64,000 nt of DNA from Symbiodinium natans (taxonomy: Eukaryota > Sar > Dinophyceae > Suessiales > Symbiodiniaceae), in the NCBI GenBank assembly GCA_905221605.1, contig CAJNDS010002338.1:1-64000 (forward strand), given 5' to 3'. The notes under the pieces were generated by a model. That model was not told where the DNA came from. It ran no database searches and was given only the letters and a program-made list of their open reading frames with translations. A program made the translations under genes and the position numbers. Shown here in pieces: positions 13,137 through 24,139 of this stretch. The stretch's first letter is position 1; each line of letters begins with the position of its first letter.

Positions 13137-15302
13137 TTAGTGCTTTCGTAGCCAGCGCAACAGGCCAATGAGCAGCACCGCAACAAAGCCGATGGCAATC
13201 ATCTGCTCCGGTATCTGCCATTGCCACGACAGGGGCATAACCAATCCTGGCCGAACGGTCATGTTCACAAGGTCTGCAGATCTCACGGACGGCTGAACGG
13301 TGATGCCCACGAGGTCCGCAGATGTCACGGACGCTGGCTTCGGAATGTCGCCGAAATGCGAGTAAGGCCAATAGCAGAAAATATTCACAAAAGGCCCATA
13401 CTGGTCATTCAGGTGCACCGGCCTGCCATAACCGGTGAAGTTCCCGCCATCCAGCGTCTTGAGCCAATCCTCCACTGGCCAGGGCGCTCCTGGCCTCAGG
13501 TGTCCTCGGGCCGCGCTTGCAGTGTAGCAAAGCGCCCCCATGCTAGGCAACAACTGGATTAACTCCAGCGGATCTCCAGCCATCGCCCGCTTCATCAGCC
13601 AGGGGCTGAACTCAAAAGTGACGTAGCGACACCGCCGTTCTCGCAGCACACCCAGACATCCGCGAAGCACCTTTAGTTCAAATCCCTGTGTGTCGATCTT
13701 CAGGTAGTCAATGTGGGGGAGCCAGTTTGGGAGAAGCTTGTGCAAAGGCAGCACAGGTACGGATACACCATCTTTACGACCACTATAGATAGATTGGATG
13801 TACGACTTCGCAGTTGCATCAGAGAACTTGGCTGTCATCTCCTCGTCTGAAACACCAGCATTGATGATGTAGGCAAACCCAGCACCAGCAGTCGGTTGTG
13901 GCAGGTCCGGTACCACCCATTGCTCTCCTTGCTTTTGGAGTGTCACGAATTGGAACCTGGGATCACCTGCCACAGCCTTAGGAAGCGCCTCTATGTTTGT
14001 AGGACGCAGGGTAAACGAGAAGACTACGAAACCATTATTCACCGCCGCTGTCGTTTCCGGTGCATCAAAGCGCAAGCCAATGTCGACGACAAACTGGCCT
14101 GCACCAGCGTTCTGAAGAAAGCCTGGTATGTGGCTCGTGGCCTTGAAGCAGTCCTGCATATCATCGAAGATTCCGAGTTGACCGCTGGTTGCATTGCGCT
14201 GTCGCTCCCTTTCCAGGGCCGCCCGATCGCTCTCACTGAACTTTCGCGCCACGATGATGGGGCATTGCTGGTCATCCATGACGTCCCTGATGGTTCTGTT
14301 GATTTCCCAGGTCACAACAGAGTTTGCCTCTGCGCCTGAAGTGTCACTAAACGGCCAGTAGCAGAAGATATCCACCCAGGGCCCATACGGGTCCCTCGGG
14401 AGCACCGGCCTGCCATAACCGGTGAAGTTCCCGCCGTCCAGCGTCTTGAGCCAATCCTCCACTTGCCAGGGCGCTCCCGGCCTCAGGTGTTCTCGGGCCG
14501 CGCTTGCAGTGTAGCAAAGCGCCCCCATACTGGGCAACAACCGGATTAACTCCAGCGGATCTCCAGCCTTAGTACGCTTCATCAGCCAGGGGCTGAACTC
14601 AAAAGTGACGTAGCGACACCGCCGTTCTCGCAGCACACCTAGACATCCGCGAAGCACCTTTAGTTCAAATCCCTGCGTGTCGATCTTCAGGTAGTCAATG
14701 TGGGGGAGCCAGTTTGGGAGAAGCTTGTGCAAAGGCAGCACAGGTACAGATATACCATCTTTACGACCACTATAGATGGATTCAATGTACGTCCTCCCAG
14801 TTGACTCAGCGAACTTGACTGTCATCTCCTCGTCTGAAACAGCAGCATTGATGATGTAGGCAAACCCTGTACCAGCAGTCGGTTGTGGCAGGTCCGGTAC
14901 CACCCATTGTTCTCCTTGCTTTTGGAGTGTCACGAATTGGAACCTGGGATCATCTCCAACAACCTTCCGAACCTCCCGTATGTTTCCAGGAAGCATTTCA
15001 AACGAGAAGGCTACGAAACCATGATCCACCGCCGTTCTCGTTTCCTTCGCATCAAAGCCCAAGCCAATGTCGACGACAAATTGGCCTGCACCAGCGTTCT
15101 GAAGAAAGCCTGGCATGTGGCCGTTACCCTTGAAGCAGTCCTGCATATTATCAAAGATTCCAAGTTGACCGTTGTTTGCATTGCGCTGTCGCTCCCTTTC
15201 CAAGGCCGCGCGATCGCTCTCAGTGAATTTTCGCCTCAGGTTGAGGGGACATTGTTGGTCATACATGACATCTCTGATGGTTCTGTTGATTCCCCATGGC
15301 AT
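13137..15302 (-). CDS. Tandem FkbM-type methyltransferase with C-terminal membrane anchor
   Basis: A 721-residue intronless frame with two copies of one domain, offset by exactly 329 codons and very similar also in DNA. Each copy shows FkbM (Methyltransf_21) signatures: a glycine-motif-like FVVDIGLGFD (around 75-84) or DIGLRFD (around 407), then VAFSFEMLPGN in place of the usual acidic SAM-ribose loop, and LPHIDYLKIDTQGFELKVLRG (around 200-219 and 529-548). The family transfers methyl groups from SAM to O atoms of sugars and other small molecules. After residue 655 come two 15-residue repeats (SADLVGITVQP, SADLVNMTVRP) and a hydrophobic helix (IAIGFVAVLLIGLL) followed by RWLRKH, suggesting a tail anchor. 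ATG 15302 is used because a TGA lies four codons upstream. Repeat 1 begins abruptly, so an upstream exon is possible. The glycine motif departs from DVGANIG, so activity is uncertain. Confidence 0.8.
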   Translation of the reverse strand: MPWGINRTIRDVMYDQQCPLNLRRKFTESDRAALERERQRNANNGQLGIFDNMQDCFKGNGHMPGFLQNAGAGQFVVDIGLGFDAKETRTAVDHGFVAFSFEMLPGNIREVRKVVGDDPRFQFVTLQKQGEQWVVPDLPQPTAGTGFAYIINAAVSDEEMTVKFAESTGRTYIESIYSGRKDGISVPVLPLHKLLPNWLPHIDYLKIDTQGFELKVLRGCLGVLRERRCRYVTFEFSPWLMKRTKAGDPLELIRLLPSMGALCYTASAAREHLRPGAPWQVEDWLKTLDGGNFTGYGRPVLPRDPYGPWVDIFCYWPFSDTSGAEANSVVTWEINRTIRDVMDDQQCPIIVARKFSESDRAALERERQRNATSGQLGIFDDMQDCFKATSHIPGFLQNAGAGQFVVDIGLRFDAPETTAAVNNGFVVFSFTLRPTNIEALPKAVAGDPRFQFVTLQKQGEQWVVPDLPQPTAGAGFAYIINAGVSDEEMTAKFSDATAKSYIQSIYSGRKDGVSVPVLPLHKLLPNWLPHIDYLKIDTQGFELKVLRGCLGVLRERRCRYVTFEFSPWLMKRAMAGDPLELIQLLPSMGALCYTASAARGHLRPGAPWPVEDWLKTLDGGNFTGYGRPVHLNDQYGPFVNIFCYWPYSHFGDIPKPASVTSADLVGITVQPSVRSADLVNMTVRPGLVMPLSWQWQIPEQMIAIGFVAVLLIGLLRWLRKH

Positions 15303-15694
15303 GGCATCTCTAACTCAGAACAGTCGAAGGACTAGATTCGAACAACAAAGCTGCTGGATGTCAAAGATTGTTCTCTTGCAATCGCGTTCTGAAACGTGCA
15401 GGCGTCAGGCTTCCGACAAATCAGAAAATTGGTGTCTACGCCCCTCTAACGCAATCAAGCTTTGTATGTCAGGATGCTAAACCTAAATGAAATATCCGCG
15501 ATCCCGCAACCTCTAAAACAGACGAGCTCCTACAGCTCCTACAGCGCCGTCCTCATCCATCGCTTTTGGAGATCTGCGCGGCGTGGCGACGAAGATCATG
15601 CCACTTTAAGCCTGTCAGGTGCAGGACCTTGGACCTCGGGGGGCTCAGGGTTCTCAGGGGTCTTCAGGGCCTTTTTAAGGATTGTCAAGGGGGC
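15303..15694. other. No recognisable gene
   Basis: Sequence 5' of the FkbM gene. No recognisable promoter element; dinoflagellate promoters lack a dependable TATA box, so absence means little. Confidence 0.4.
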
Positions 15695-16197
15695 TCAGCT
15701 GGGCTCAGTCGTCTTCCGTCTTTCTTTTGATGCTTTCGCGGAGTGCCTTTTGCGCTCCCTAAACTTCCTCTGAGCTTTCGAGGAGCTGATGGCATGTTGA
15801 ATGTCAGGCTTGGCAGCCCGAGTGGCAGAGGTCCTCCACGGCTTGCGTATCGAGGATCCAGTCCATGGAATCTTGCGGTTGCACCTGCGGACTGAGGTTA
15901 CTGATAGTCCATCAGTCCATATCACTTGGAGCTTTTAGGGGAGCCTACGCTTCGCCTCGACATGTTGACATGTTGATCAAGCTACCAAAGACCAGCATGT
16001 TTGGGCTCTGCTGAGAAGACGAAATCACGAAACCCCCCCTGTTCAGAGCCCCTGCTCGCATCCTGCGAGGCAAAGTGCGCCCGCATCTGCCGCAGCCAAC
16101 TCCACGACCTGCAGCACAAGCCCAATTCCAGCAGTGTCAAGGAAGCTTGCTGGGGCTTGTTGGGAGCAGCTTTTGCTGCCAACCCTGCCCTCGGCAT
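15695..16197 (-). CDS. Candidate exons, unknown protein
   Basis: Two minus-strand frames look more protein-like than their alternatives: 15982-16197 (AAKAAPNKPQQASLTLLELG, ending EPKHAGLW) and 15695-15925 (a basic stretch: SSKAQRKFRERKRHSAKASK). Neither contains a domain I recognise. They may be exons of one gene, or chance frames. The splice junctions cannot be fixed. Confidence 0.2.
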
Positions 16198-16600
16198 TCT
16201 ATCATGTCCTCAGCCCTAATTGAGACCCCACAAAGTCAACGACAGCAGCTTTTGTGATTGTTGAATGCAGATTCGGACTTCGAGGGCCTTGCTAGGGTAC
16301 CTGGAAGGTTAAGTCGGACGCATACGCGCCACGCCTGTCACCGGCGAGGTCGTCTAGGTCGAGCGCCAGGCTGCGGCACATAGCCTCGCAAATGCCCGGG
16401 GCTATAGAAAAGCCTGACTGTCCTGACTGCCACAATCTTTAGTGATACTGCTTCGCCCGGGAGATCTCACAGAGACTGAAGGATCGCTTAATCGGAGCCC
16501 GCGAGCCTATAACCCCATGACGACCAAACTTTCACTGAACTGCTGCGTCGCTCTGTAACTGCTAGCCAGGACCATGTGGTATCCTGCTGGTCATGGTCAC
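16198..16600. other. No recognisable gene
   Basis: No supported coding sequence or repeat of note before the GA microsatellite. Confidence 0.4.
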
Positions 16601-16640
16601 AGAGCGAGAGAGAGAGCGAGAGAGAGAGAGAGAGAGAGCA

Positions 16641-16694
<54 letters not shown>

Positions 16695-16733
16695 AGAGAA
16701 AGAGAACGAGAAAGAGAAAGAGAGACAGAGAGA
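16601..16733. repeat. (GA)n microsatellite
   Basis: GA-rich tract with a few GC, AA and AC interruptions. Open frames of ER/RE dipeptides across it are artefacts. Confidence 0.95.
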
Positions 16734-16904
16734 GTGCTGCATGTGCATCCAAAGACGCGACTAATCCTTTCTTCGCAAGCTTGATAGCAGCAAGCAGCGG
16801 ACCCGGTTGTGTGGTTTAGAATCGGGCTAGAAGGGAAGGAAGAAACATGCTGCGAAGGGACGAGAAGCGATCGTCATCGGATGCAATTGCTCGAGTGATG
16901 ATTA

Positions 16905-17355
16905 CACCTTTCTGCTGAAGAAATTTACAACTCGCAGGGGACTTCTCACAAGACTGACAATGCTACCTTGGAAAAATGCCAAGGGAGGTTGAACATTACG
17001 TGCCCACAATGCCTCTTTCAGCTCGTCTTCACGGCTATCCCAGCAGGCGTGGAGATCCTGCAATGACAAACTCTTCTTGAGTCTGGGCTACACTTCGAAG
17101 CTCTTTGAAGTGCTGGAGATGGAGCTTGGCCCTTGGCACGTAACCTTCATCAACACACCTAAATTCACCTCGAACAACAATTTCCATGGGCTCGGGCCGC
17201 GAGTCCTCCACCCCGGATTGCAGGAGCTCGAAGAAGGGCGCAAGACTGCTGCCGTTGGCTGCGGCGCCCAGGGCGCGTCGCAAGACCGCTGCCTGCGCCT
17301 GTTGACCCATCACTTTACCCATCATTCTCCCATCCGAGTCACTGCACAGGTTCAC
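16905..17355 (-). CDS. Candidate exon(s), unknown protein
   Basis: The minus-strand frame 17035-17355 reads like protein (GQQAQAAVLRRALGAAANGS; PMEIVVRGEFRCVDEGYVPR; LQHFKELRSVAQTQEEF). Near 17060 the coding sense seems to pass to another frame (SLQDLHACWDSREDELKEAL), where TTTGTCATTGCAG could be a 3' splice site or a frameshift lies. I recognise no family. Confidence 0.3.
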
Positions 17356-18639
17356 ATCACATCACTACCAGTACGAGGCAAGGCAGCAGCATAACTGGGT
17401 CCGGGAGGTGTGCACGACACTTTTCAGGGCTCCTCGTTTTGTTGGTTTGTGCTCATGAATGCAACTGGCAACAGTTGGCACTAACAGAGTGTCATTAAGT
17501 CCAATGGCGACGCGGCACAGCGTACGCGGCCGAACCATGCAGATTCCATACTCTATACCCCCTTCAACTTCCGCTTCAAATTAAGCGGTTCACTTCAAAC
17601 TCACACCAGCACTCCTTCGAAATCTCCTTGCATGGTCATCCTTGAACTCCAGAAAATGCACGGCTGGGCCATGTAATCGCTCCCGTGAGCCTCCCCTCTG
17701 ACAGGAAATATTCGGGCTGCGAGGGCGTGAGAAAGGCGATCAGACAAGTAGTCATCGCCTGAGGCTGACAGGGGGGGGGTGGGGGGGGGGCAAAGCGGGT
17801 AAACGTCTCCAGACACATGGCAGTGTCAAAGTGTGGCAAAATCATCTCCGGGGCTGCCCACTTTACGCTGACACATCCAAGGAAGCGCCGGCCCCGCAAC
17901 CAGGTCGTGACTTACCGGGGTGCGCATCTTCTTTTACAGGAGTCTGATCAGTAGCTTCTATCCTGTTCGTAAATCTTTTACAGGAACCCCCAACTCGGAA
18001 CTTCGGCCCAACCTCAGCTGGGAAGCCTCAAATTACAGAGGCGCGTTGCTGTAGCACAGGTCAGCTGAGAGTGCCTCCCATGCGCGAACCATGTCCTCGC
18101 ACAGATCCCAAACTTCGGGGTGTTAGTCGTTTGAAGAAGTTTTGTACCTCTTTGAGTCGAATGAGTTTGGGCAGTGCTCAAAAAAAACTTTCCCTGCAAG
18201 GCACTCGGGACAGCTAGCTGTCTGCGCGGGTGCACCCCTTCTCAAGGCTAAAATTAAGCTGCCAGGCCGGAATGCCACAAAACTGGTGCAGTTTGCTGCA
18301 TTGAGGGTCCAGCTGCTCAGCCTTCATAACGCTACGCTACGCAAACTGTAGCCATGCGCACCAAGCAGCTGCAACGCACAACCGCCGCCACAAGGCTGCC
18401 CGCCCACTTCTTCCAACAAGATTATACTTGTATACCAGCAGCGCCTGTTGAAAGGCTTCCACTGGGGTTCAATCGTTCAGTGAAAAGCCCTAGAATGCTT
18501 AAAGTCACAATATGCAAACCAGGTCCTCTGCCGAGAGGATCTCGAGCAACTCGATGAGCCTTCGCACCAAACCCTGGGCACACTGTCAACGTTCTTTTCG
18601 AGCAAGGCTGAGCAAAGTGTCCTTGGGTTTTGTTGGGCT
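17356..18639. other. No gene supported; poly-G tract
   Basis: Holds a G-run at about 17769-17791. Several frames of 60-100 codons on both strands lack motifs. Confidence 0.4.
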
Positions 18640-18870
18640 TGGAGCATGGGACTGAATGGGACTGAACCAATCTTTAGATGGCTTGTCGGTGGCGTTTCAT
18701 CCGTGTGGGCGTCATCAAGGTTTCTATGGAGCTCGTTGAGGAGTCGCGTGGCTGCGCCAAGCAAAAATGCCTCACTTGCAGTGACAAGTTCGGAGAAGCA
18801 CGTCAGGATCATGGCGCAGAGTAGCCGAGAGATTTTTACTCTTGGGCACGAGCATAAAGCCCTTTGACGG
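18640..18870 (-). CDS. Candidate exon, unknown protein
   Basis: The minus-strand frame contains SELVTASEAFLLGAATRLLN, then ELHRNLDDAHTDETPPTSHL, an alanine/leucine-rich helix followed by an acidic turn, unlike neighbouring noise. It is open upstream to about 18870 and loses protein-like character after about 18640. No family recognised; possible exon of a larger minus-strand gene. Confidence 0.3.
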
Positions 18871-20285
18871 ACCGCCTGCCCCAGAAGGCCAACATCGGAA
18901 GCCTGACTTCCAGAACCCTGGAACCCGCAACAGACCTAGTAACTCTCGATAAGATAGCAGTTGTCTGCCTCAACTTGCAACTTGAAACCTCATCCTCCAT
19001 TCGACCAGAGGTGCAGGCACCAGCCTGGCCACGTAGGCCGGAACTGCGGGCCCACTCCTCACCATTCTTGTAGGAAACCCGAAGACCAAAAAAGGAACTT
19101 TGTCGTGGCAATGAGCTTGACATGGTTTCGCAACAGCAGCGACAAAAACAAGCAGAAGACCAGCAAACATCGCAACAACCACAACCACCACAGCAACAAT
19201 ACAACAAGAATCATTCGACCATGCATCCCGAAACGGTCTCTGCTAGGCCTTGCTCGGTCTCCATGTAACCCAAACCTAATGTGACCAAGAACGCAATCGC
19301 ATGACCTTTCGCATCTTGTGGCATGACATGAACTTCTGGCCACATGCAGCCTAACACCGGCGGCGCCTGGCTCCGTGCAAGAGCCCTGTCTAGAATCTTT
19401 CAACAAAGGCACAGGCGAGGAATCGAGGAAGTTGCCCTACACTCCCCTATCAATAAATCAGCCTGTTAAGCGTGCATGGACACGGCCAGGACGGCTAGTG
19501 AAGCCGTGACCGTGCGCACCCATCTAGTGGCGAGCGGCAACAACAAGAACCAACGCCAGCGACGGCGACGACTGTGCGAAGGCAGTCTATTGCATGCAGT
19601 CCGAATCGCTGGCCGCCACTTTGGACTGAGCTTCTAAACCCATAGTAAAACCAATGAAAAGCCCAAAAACTCTGTACTCGACCACTTCCAGAAGACCAAC
19701 CACAGCGACCCTCCAGTGCCACCGACCCATCCCTAATCTAGCTGAACACGCCCCTTGGCGGCCTTGTGGCGGTTGCACGCTGCTGCCGCGCAAAGTGCCC
19801 CAGGACACCGCAAAGCCTGAACCGATGTTGCATCTCTCATGCCTGATGTCGGAAACTCTCGATTTTTGCTTGCTTTGTCTTCTCAGTTTCGCTGTTTTGC
19901 CTCCACATCCGGGGAGGGGCGGGGCCCGTTGTTTATCTTCTGGTGTCTAGAATTCTGTCTTCTTGTCGCTCCAGTCAAGTGATCATGCAGAGCTGCGCAG
20001 CGTCGTTGTCTGCCTTGTCTCCACTTGTCTCCTTTGAGTCTCAGCTGTTTCTTCTTGTCTCCCTTGGTTTTGCTTGAGATTTCTGGTGCTGCGACGGTGG
20101 TAAGGTTTCTGGCTAGGGCTGCAAACTTATGCGAATTTTGAGCAGAATGAGAGCAAGAACCTCGAGTAAACATCTGAACCTTTTCACGTTCCGAACCCGT
20201 GCGAAGATATTCGTCATCGACAGACAATCGATCGAGACACCTGCGAAAACGAAAACCGCCAAAAACCGCCCCTCCACCAAAAAAA
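18871..20285. other. No recognisable gene
   Basis: Host-like composition. Frames of 70-120 codons on both strands, none convincing. A short (CAACAAC)-rich patch lies near 19130-19205. This stretch ends at a sharp switch to A+T-rich DNA. Confidence 0.4.
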
Positions 20286-20798
20286 GTAAATAGGGAGATT
20301 GAGGGGTTCCCGCCCGCCTCCTCCGTTTTCCATCATCACACAATTCGACTCATTCATTTTACAATAATCATCATATACTTTTCACCAAAATCATTTTATT
20401 CACCTATTTCATTTCATACAATAACTTTTCTAGGGCCATTTATTTCACGTATTCAATTTTTTTACAACATGTTCCATCTTCTTAGTTTTTTTCAGGTAAA
20501 ATTACCTTATTCATTTTCATTCTTTTATACCTTATTCATTTTCGTTTTTCAATTTTTAAGGGACTTTGACAAATTAATTTTTCCACGGTTTTCTCGGGAT
20601 ATAGACATCTTATTATTCACTATATCAAAGTTCACACCCAGAAATCAGTGATTTTCATGCGTTTTCCCAGATTTTCGTCCGATTTTCCAGATTTTGTAAC
20701 CTTTTTAGCATTTACCTTATTCAATATTTCAGGGATTTTTCAAATTCAGAGATTTCTGTGGTGTTTGACCTTATAGCGTTTTGTCAAACGTTCATAAT
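20286..20798. repeat. Left terminal inverted repeat of a PLV/Maverick-like element
   Basis: Starts GTAAATAGGG, followed by GGGGTTCCCGCCCGCCTCCT, a short G+C-rich end, then A+T-rich DNA with repeated ACCTTATTCATTTTC words. Its reverse complement aligns collinearly with 33138-33566 from outer end to inner end (shared words include GGAGGAGGCGGGCGGGAACC, GATGATTATTGTAAAATGAA, GAAGATGGAACATG, CTATATCCCGA, TTTGACAAAACGCTA and AGGTCAAAC). The copies differ by substitutions and indels. Terminal inverted repeats of several hundred bases are usual for Polintons and Polinton-like viruses. Confidence 0.75.
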
Positions 20799-21444
20799 TA
20801 TTTTGATTATGAAGATTTGCTGGGGTTGTTTGTATTGAAGTTTAATTCCTATAATCACCAAAAAAACAATTCAAATAGTTTTTTAAATTCATCATTATCA
20901 ATACAACTTTTATCATAACTTATGTTTAGATATTCACAAACAACTAACTTACAGAACCATTCATCAGCATATGTATTTTATAGTAGCTATACGTCATTGT
21001 TAGTATATTTGATTTCTGTTTTAATAAATTCTGTTAGCCATTTCTTATCATATACGTTCCTAATCGTCATACAGAATTGAAAGGTAATTGTCCTGTAACA
21101 GCTTCTAGCATGTGATGTTAACACTTTCTTAAATGGACTGTTTCCTCTGTCAACTATGTTTTTTATTTGGTTTATTTCCGTTACCATGTTTCTATCATAT
21201 TCATTAAACCTTGATGATTAGTTCGTTTAAAATACAGTATCTGTTCTTTCTTTTTGCTCAAGTGCTCATGCGCTGTATTTTCTCGTTCTTTTGCTCTCAT
21301 CTCGCTACAGTCATTGCAACAATCATCAGGCAATAGTTCAGTTAAAGCTGCGCTTATGGCAAACGCTGCACTCACCAGAATCCAGGATGGTCAAAGTTCC
21401 TACCATTCTAGGGCGGTCTGTCTTTAAGTACGCGTCGTTGTTTA
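20799..21444. other. A+T-rich interior, decayed
   Basis: A+T-rich block continuing inward from the left inverted repeat. Minus-strand frames 20987-21187 (contains NVYDKKWLTEFIKTEIKY) and 21181-21375 could be worn remains of the integrase catalytic part, since they lie downstream of its N-terminal piece, but I cannot identify catalytic residues. Confidence 0.35.
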
Positions 21445-21710
21445 TTAACAGTATCTCATGTCTAAACCCGCTGAATAAACAGAACGAGCAAACGATGCTG
21501 AATAACTGTTACTTCTCGGTTGTATTGACTGACTTTTCAACCACTCTTTAACTTCATTAAGTGTTGCTACCAATCCCACTTTTACAGCATCATCATATAA
21601 ACCCTTTGCACTCCCAAAACCGCTTTGTGTATCATAATACAAGTCGCTTAAAACAATATCTTTCTTCCTATCTATCCATCGTTTCTTTTTTCCAACCTTT
21701 CTTGACTAAT
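21445..21710 (-). pseudogene. Maverick/Polinton-type integrase, N-terminal fragment
   Basis: Minus-strand frame with a lysine-rich lead (KKKRWIDRKKDIVL), then LYYDTQSGFGSAKGLYDDA and LNEVKEWLKSQS. The pattern LYYD-x(4)-G-x(2)-x-KLY ... V-x-EWL-x-SQ is the N-terminal region that precedes the retrovirus-like (rve) core in integrases of Mavericks, Polinton-like viruses and some giant viruses. The frame stops after about 88 codons (VYSAGLDMRYC), before any D,D-35-E core. It is read toward the left inverted repeat, the usual place for the integrase in such elements. No ATG is evident. Truncated or frameshifted. Confidence 0.5.
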
Positions 21711-22707
21711 TTCTTTACATCTCTTCGTGTTCATATTTTTACATTTATTAGTATGGCTACTTATTTTTACTTCCACACTGCTCACATATACAGCATTGAC
21801 CATTATTTTTAAAGTGTTCTTAGAAGTAACCATGTTGTCATATTTTTCATTGTTTTTGCCATTGTGTGACTTCTTCTTGGCATGCGGAATTGTCTTCGTC
21901 CAGTGACTTCCATAGTTCATCAAAGAGGTCAATTTTTCACCTTTTGCTGTCACAAAGCAGGAGTTCATTACTGTTAAATGTTAATTATTCTTTAAGTAGG
22001 GGTTAATTAAGTTCACCCCATAAAGTCATAATCAACTACTTAATGTTCTTCTACTATTTCTACTGCTTCTACTCCTTATGTGTTGTTTCTTGACTTTCTA
22101 CGAGAACTAACAACGCTTTGAGGCGGACTTGGTTCATCATCATATTCAATTATCCTATCGCTTGGAACGGACTTTGAACTGATTCAGATGGTGAGGAGTG
22201 AATGTGTTCACTTAATGCCTCTTCTTCAATAGGTAATAAAGCACATCTGTTTGAACTTCTTCTGGAACTTGATGAAGACGATGATGAAGGATCATAAGAT
22301 TTTCTTAACATGCATAGGTAAACCAGTATCACTATCTTGGCGTCTTATAGATGCTTCACGTTCTACTTGATATTCTTCTTCTTCTTCTCACTCTTTGTTG
22401 CCTTCTGAATCTCATTTCTTTCACAAAACATAGCGTCAAAAACTCTTCGCAATACTGATTTTTTCTGCAGTTGTTCGGGTTCTCTCTTTCTCTTTCTTTC
22501 TTGTTCGCGTTCGCATTCCGTTTCACTACTCTTTATACTTGATAAACTCTCATCTGTTTGTCCCTGCTTAACTTCTTCTTCTGGTGTTTCATGCTTTCAC
22601 TTTCTGTTATACTGGCGTTTCATTTAAATACATCTGTTCGTGTTCCCTTATCAGGGCTATCATTAAATAAAATGGCCTTCTTATCATACTTACCTAAATC
22701 AAAGTCA
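21711..22707 (-). pseudogene. A+T-rich decayed coding block, unknown viral-type proteins
   Basis: On the minus strand several frames read as low-complexity charged protein. One (about 22400-22590) is glutamate/lysine-rich with KKSVLRRVFDAMFCERNEIQ; another (22150-22332) is serine-rich and acidic (LPIEEEALSEHIHSSPSES). A third (21672-21968) is lysine/asparagine-rich. They are joined by frameshifts or stops. I recognise no domain. Composition matches the flanking virus-like blocks and not the host DNA. Confidence 0.35.
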
Positions 22708-22920
22708 TCATAAATCAACATCATCTAATAGTATACCTTTTTGTGCTCGCTTTTGCCTTTCTGGAATTATCTTTAATCTGCTTGTTCTTGCTTCCCTTGC
22801 TATTTCTTCATACGTCGGGCGTAGTCTCAGCATTCTATTAATACAAACATTCTCTAAAAATGATTTTGCTATTGCTTTTGCTCCCGCTACTGCTAATGTT
22901 TCTGCTCCTGCTTTTGCTCC
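22708..22920 (-). pseudogene. Virus-like block protein fragment, Ala-rich then basic
   Basis: Minus-strand frame: an alanine/glycine-rich hydrophobic stretch (GAKAGAETLAVAGAKAIAKS), then LRLRPTYEEIAREARTSRLK and KGILLDDVDL before a TGA at 22708. In the next frame the sense continues (YDDFDLGKYDKKAILFNDSP), so a one-base frameshift near 22710 is likely. Family unknown. Position and base composition tie it to the integrase fragment. Confidence 0.4.
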
Positions 22921-23145
22921 ACTTACTCATATGTCTTTTACTGTGCTAGATGTCCTCCACCACGTCCATGGCACCGTAGCGATATGCTCCGCAGTTGGTT
23001 TTCAATTGACTTGTTGCTAGGTGACTATGCTCTGCGTCTGTGGCAAATTGCGGCAGTGGGCCGTGATCATGTTTGGACACAAAGATCACCAATGACGGCT
23101 CAGGGCAACGCGAAGAAAACCTGTCAGCCAAAACTGTGAGACAGT

Positions 23146-23738
23146 TCAGCGCCGTCCCCTGAACCTGAAATGGCTCTTCGCGTTCCAGCGCAAGTGCAAA
23201 GTCCAGAAAAAGCCGCAGATTGTACCAACAAGGCGCAAGTGCTCTCCGACATTTCGCACGATGAAGTCAATCTGTCGCGGCAGCATGATGTAGGCGTGTA
23301 GGAGCTGCCTCGGCCAGACCCCTGACTGTGGATGCACTGGCGACACCTGCACAATCCCACGCTGTCCACGGGTAAGTTGAGCAGCGCTTGCTCCCAAAGC
23401 CCTTGCAGCCAAGGGCAGCAGCTTTGGCGCCGCTCCTGCAGCACGGAGCTGCAGAAGCACTGCGCTGCGCATGTCGAGTCTCGACGGCCGCACCGCCTCC
23501 CTTTTCTGCATGGCTTGTCTGTATATCCTCAAGTCCTCATGCCGGGGACGTCAACTTCACAATGCCTGGTGAATCTGCGAAGCACCTGCTCCTCCCGCGC
23601 TTCCTGTTGGATCGCGGCTTCTCCGAGCATCGGATTCTGCAGGGCCGAGACATTACCACATTTCGGATTTTGCAAATTTCTCCTCAGCTTCGAGCTTGCA
23701 GGTGCTTCCCCTGAGTTTCTCCTTCCGCGTCTGAGCAA
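23146..23738 (-). CDS. Candidate exons, unknown protein
   Basis: Two touching minus-strand frames: 23529-23738 (NPKCGNVSALQNPMLGEAAI, QQEAREEQVLRRFTRHCEVD) and 23146-23532 (IYRQAMQKREAVRPSRLDMR, AVLLQLRAAGAAPKLLPLAA, LPRQIDFIVRNVGEHLRLVG). A one-base shift near 23530 would join them. Leucine/alanine-rich helical character, no domain recognised. No ATG start is required; both frames could be internal exons. Confidence 0.3.
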
Positions 23739-23926
23739 CTCCGTGACTTACATGCCATGATCTCCAGGCCTTACGCACCGACCTCTGCAGCAACTCTGAT
23801 CCAAGCATTCCGTTGGGCAGCGCACACCGAAGTCGGCCAGCCTGAGCACGGTCACCAGCAATTCAAGCAACTCCACTCGTCTGATAGCTGCCACTGTACA
23901 ACTCAGAGTGACAAAGTAAGGTGGCA

Positions 23927-24139
23927 TTATCTAGGCCTTCGGGCCTCCACCAAATGCACGTCGACCCCTCGCAGTTCCCAGCATGCACCCTGTCCGAGGC
24001 TCAGTAGCGACGTGGAGTCCTCTGTCAATGCCAGGCTGGGGACCTGCCAGTTGTACTGTACGCCACAGTGTCTTGAACACAGGGCCTCATTGGCACAGCC
24101 GGCAACCTGCTTCCCTGCAACCTGCTGTAGCTTTTCCAT
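23927..24139 (-). CDS. Candidate exon, unknown protein
   Basis: Minus-strand frame starting at an ATG (MEKLQQVAGKQVAGCANEAL ... SLALTEDSTSLLSLGQGACW). It may belong to the same gene as 23146-23738. No family recognised. Confidence 0.25.
   Translation of the reverse strand: MEKLQQVAGKQVAGCANEALCSRHCGVQYNWQVPSLALTEDSTSLLSLGQGACWELRGVDVHLVEARRPR

Noticed and set aside
13896-15335. Plus-strand frames of up to 150 codons inside the FkbM gene
   Set aside because: They are antisense shadows of the duplicated minus-strand domain; the plus-strand similarity between them follows from the DNA duplication.
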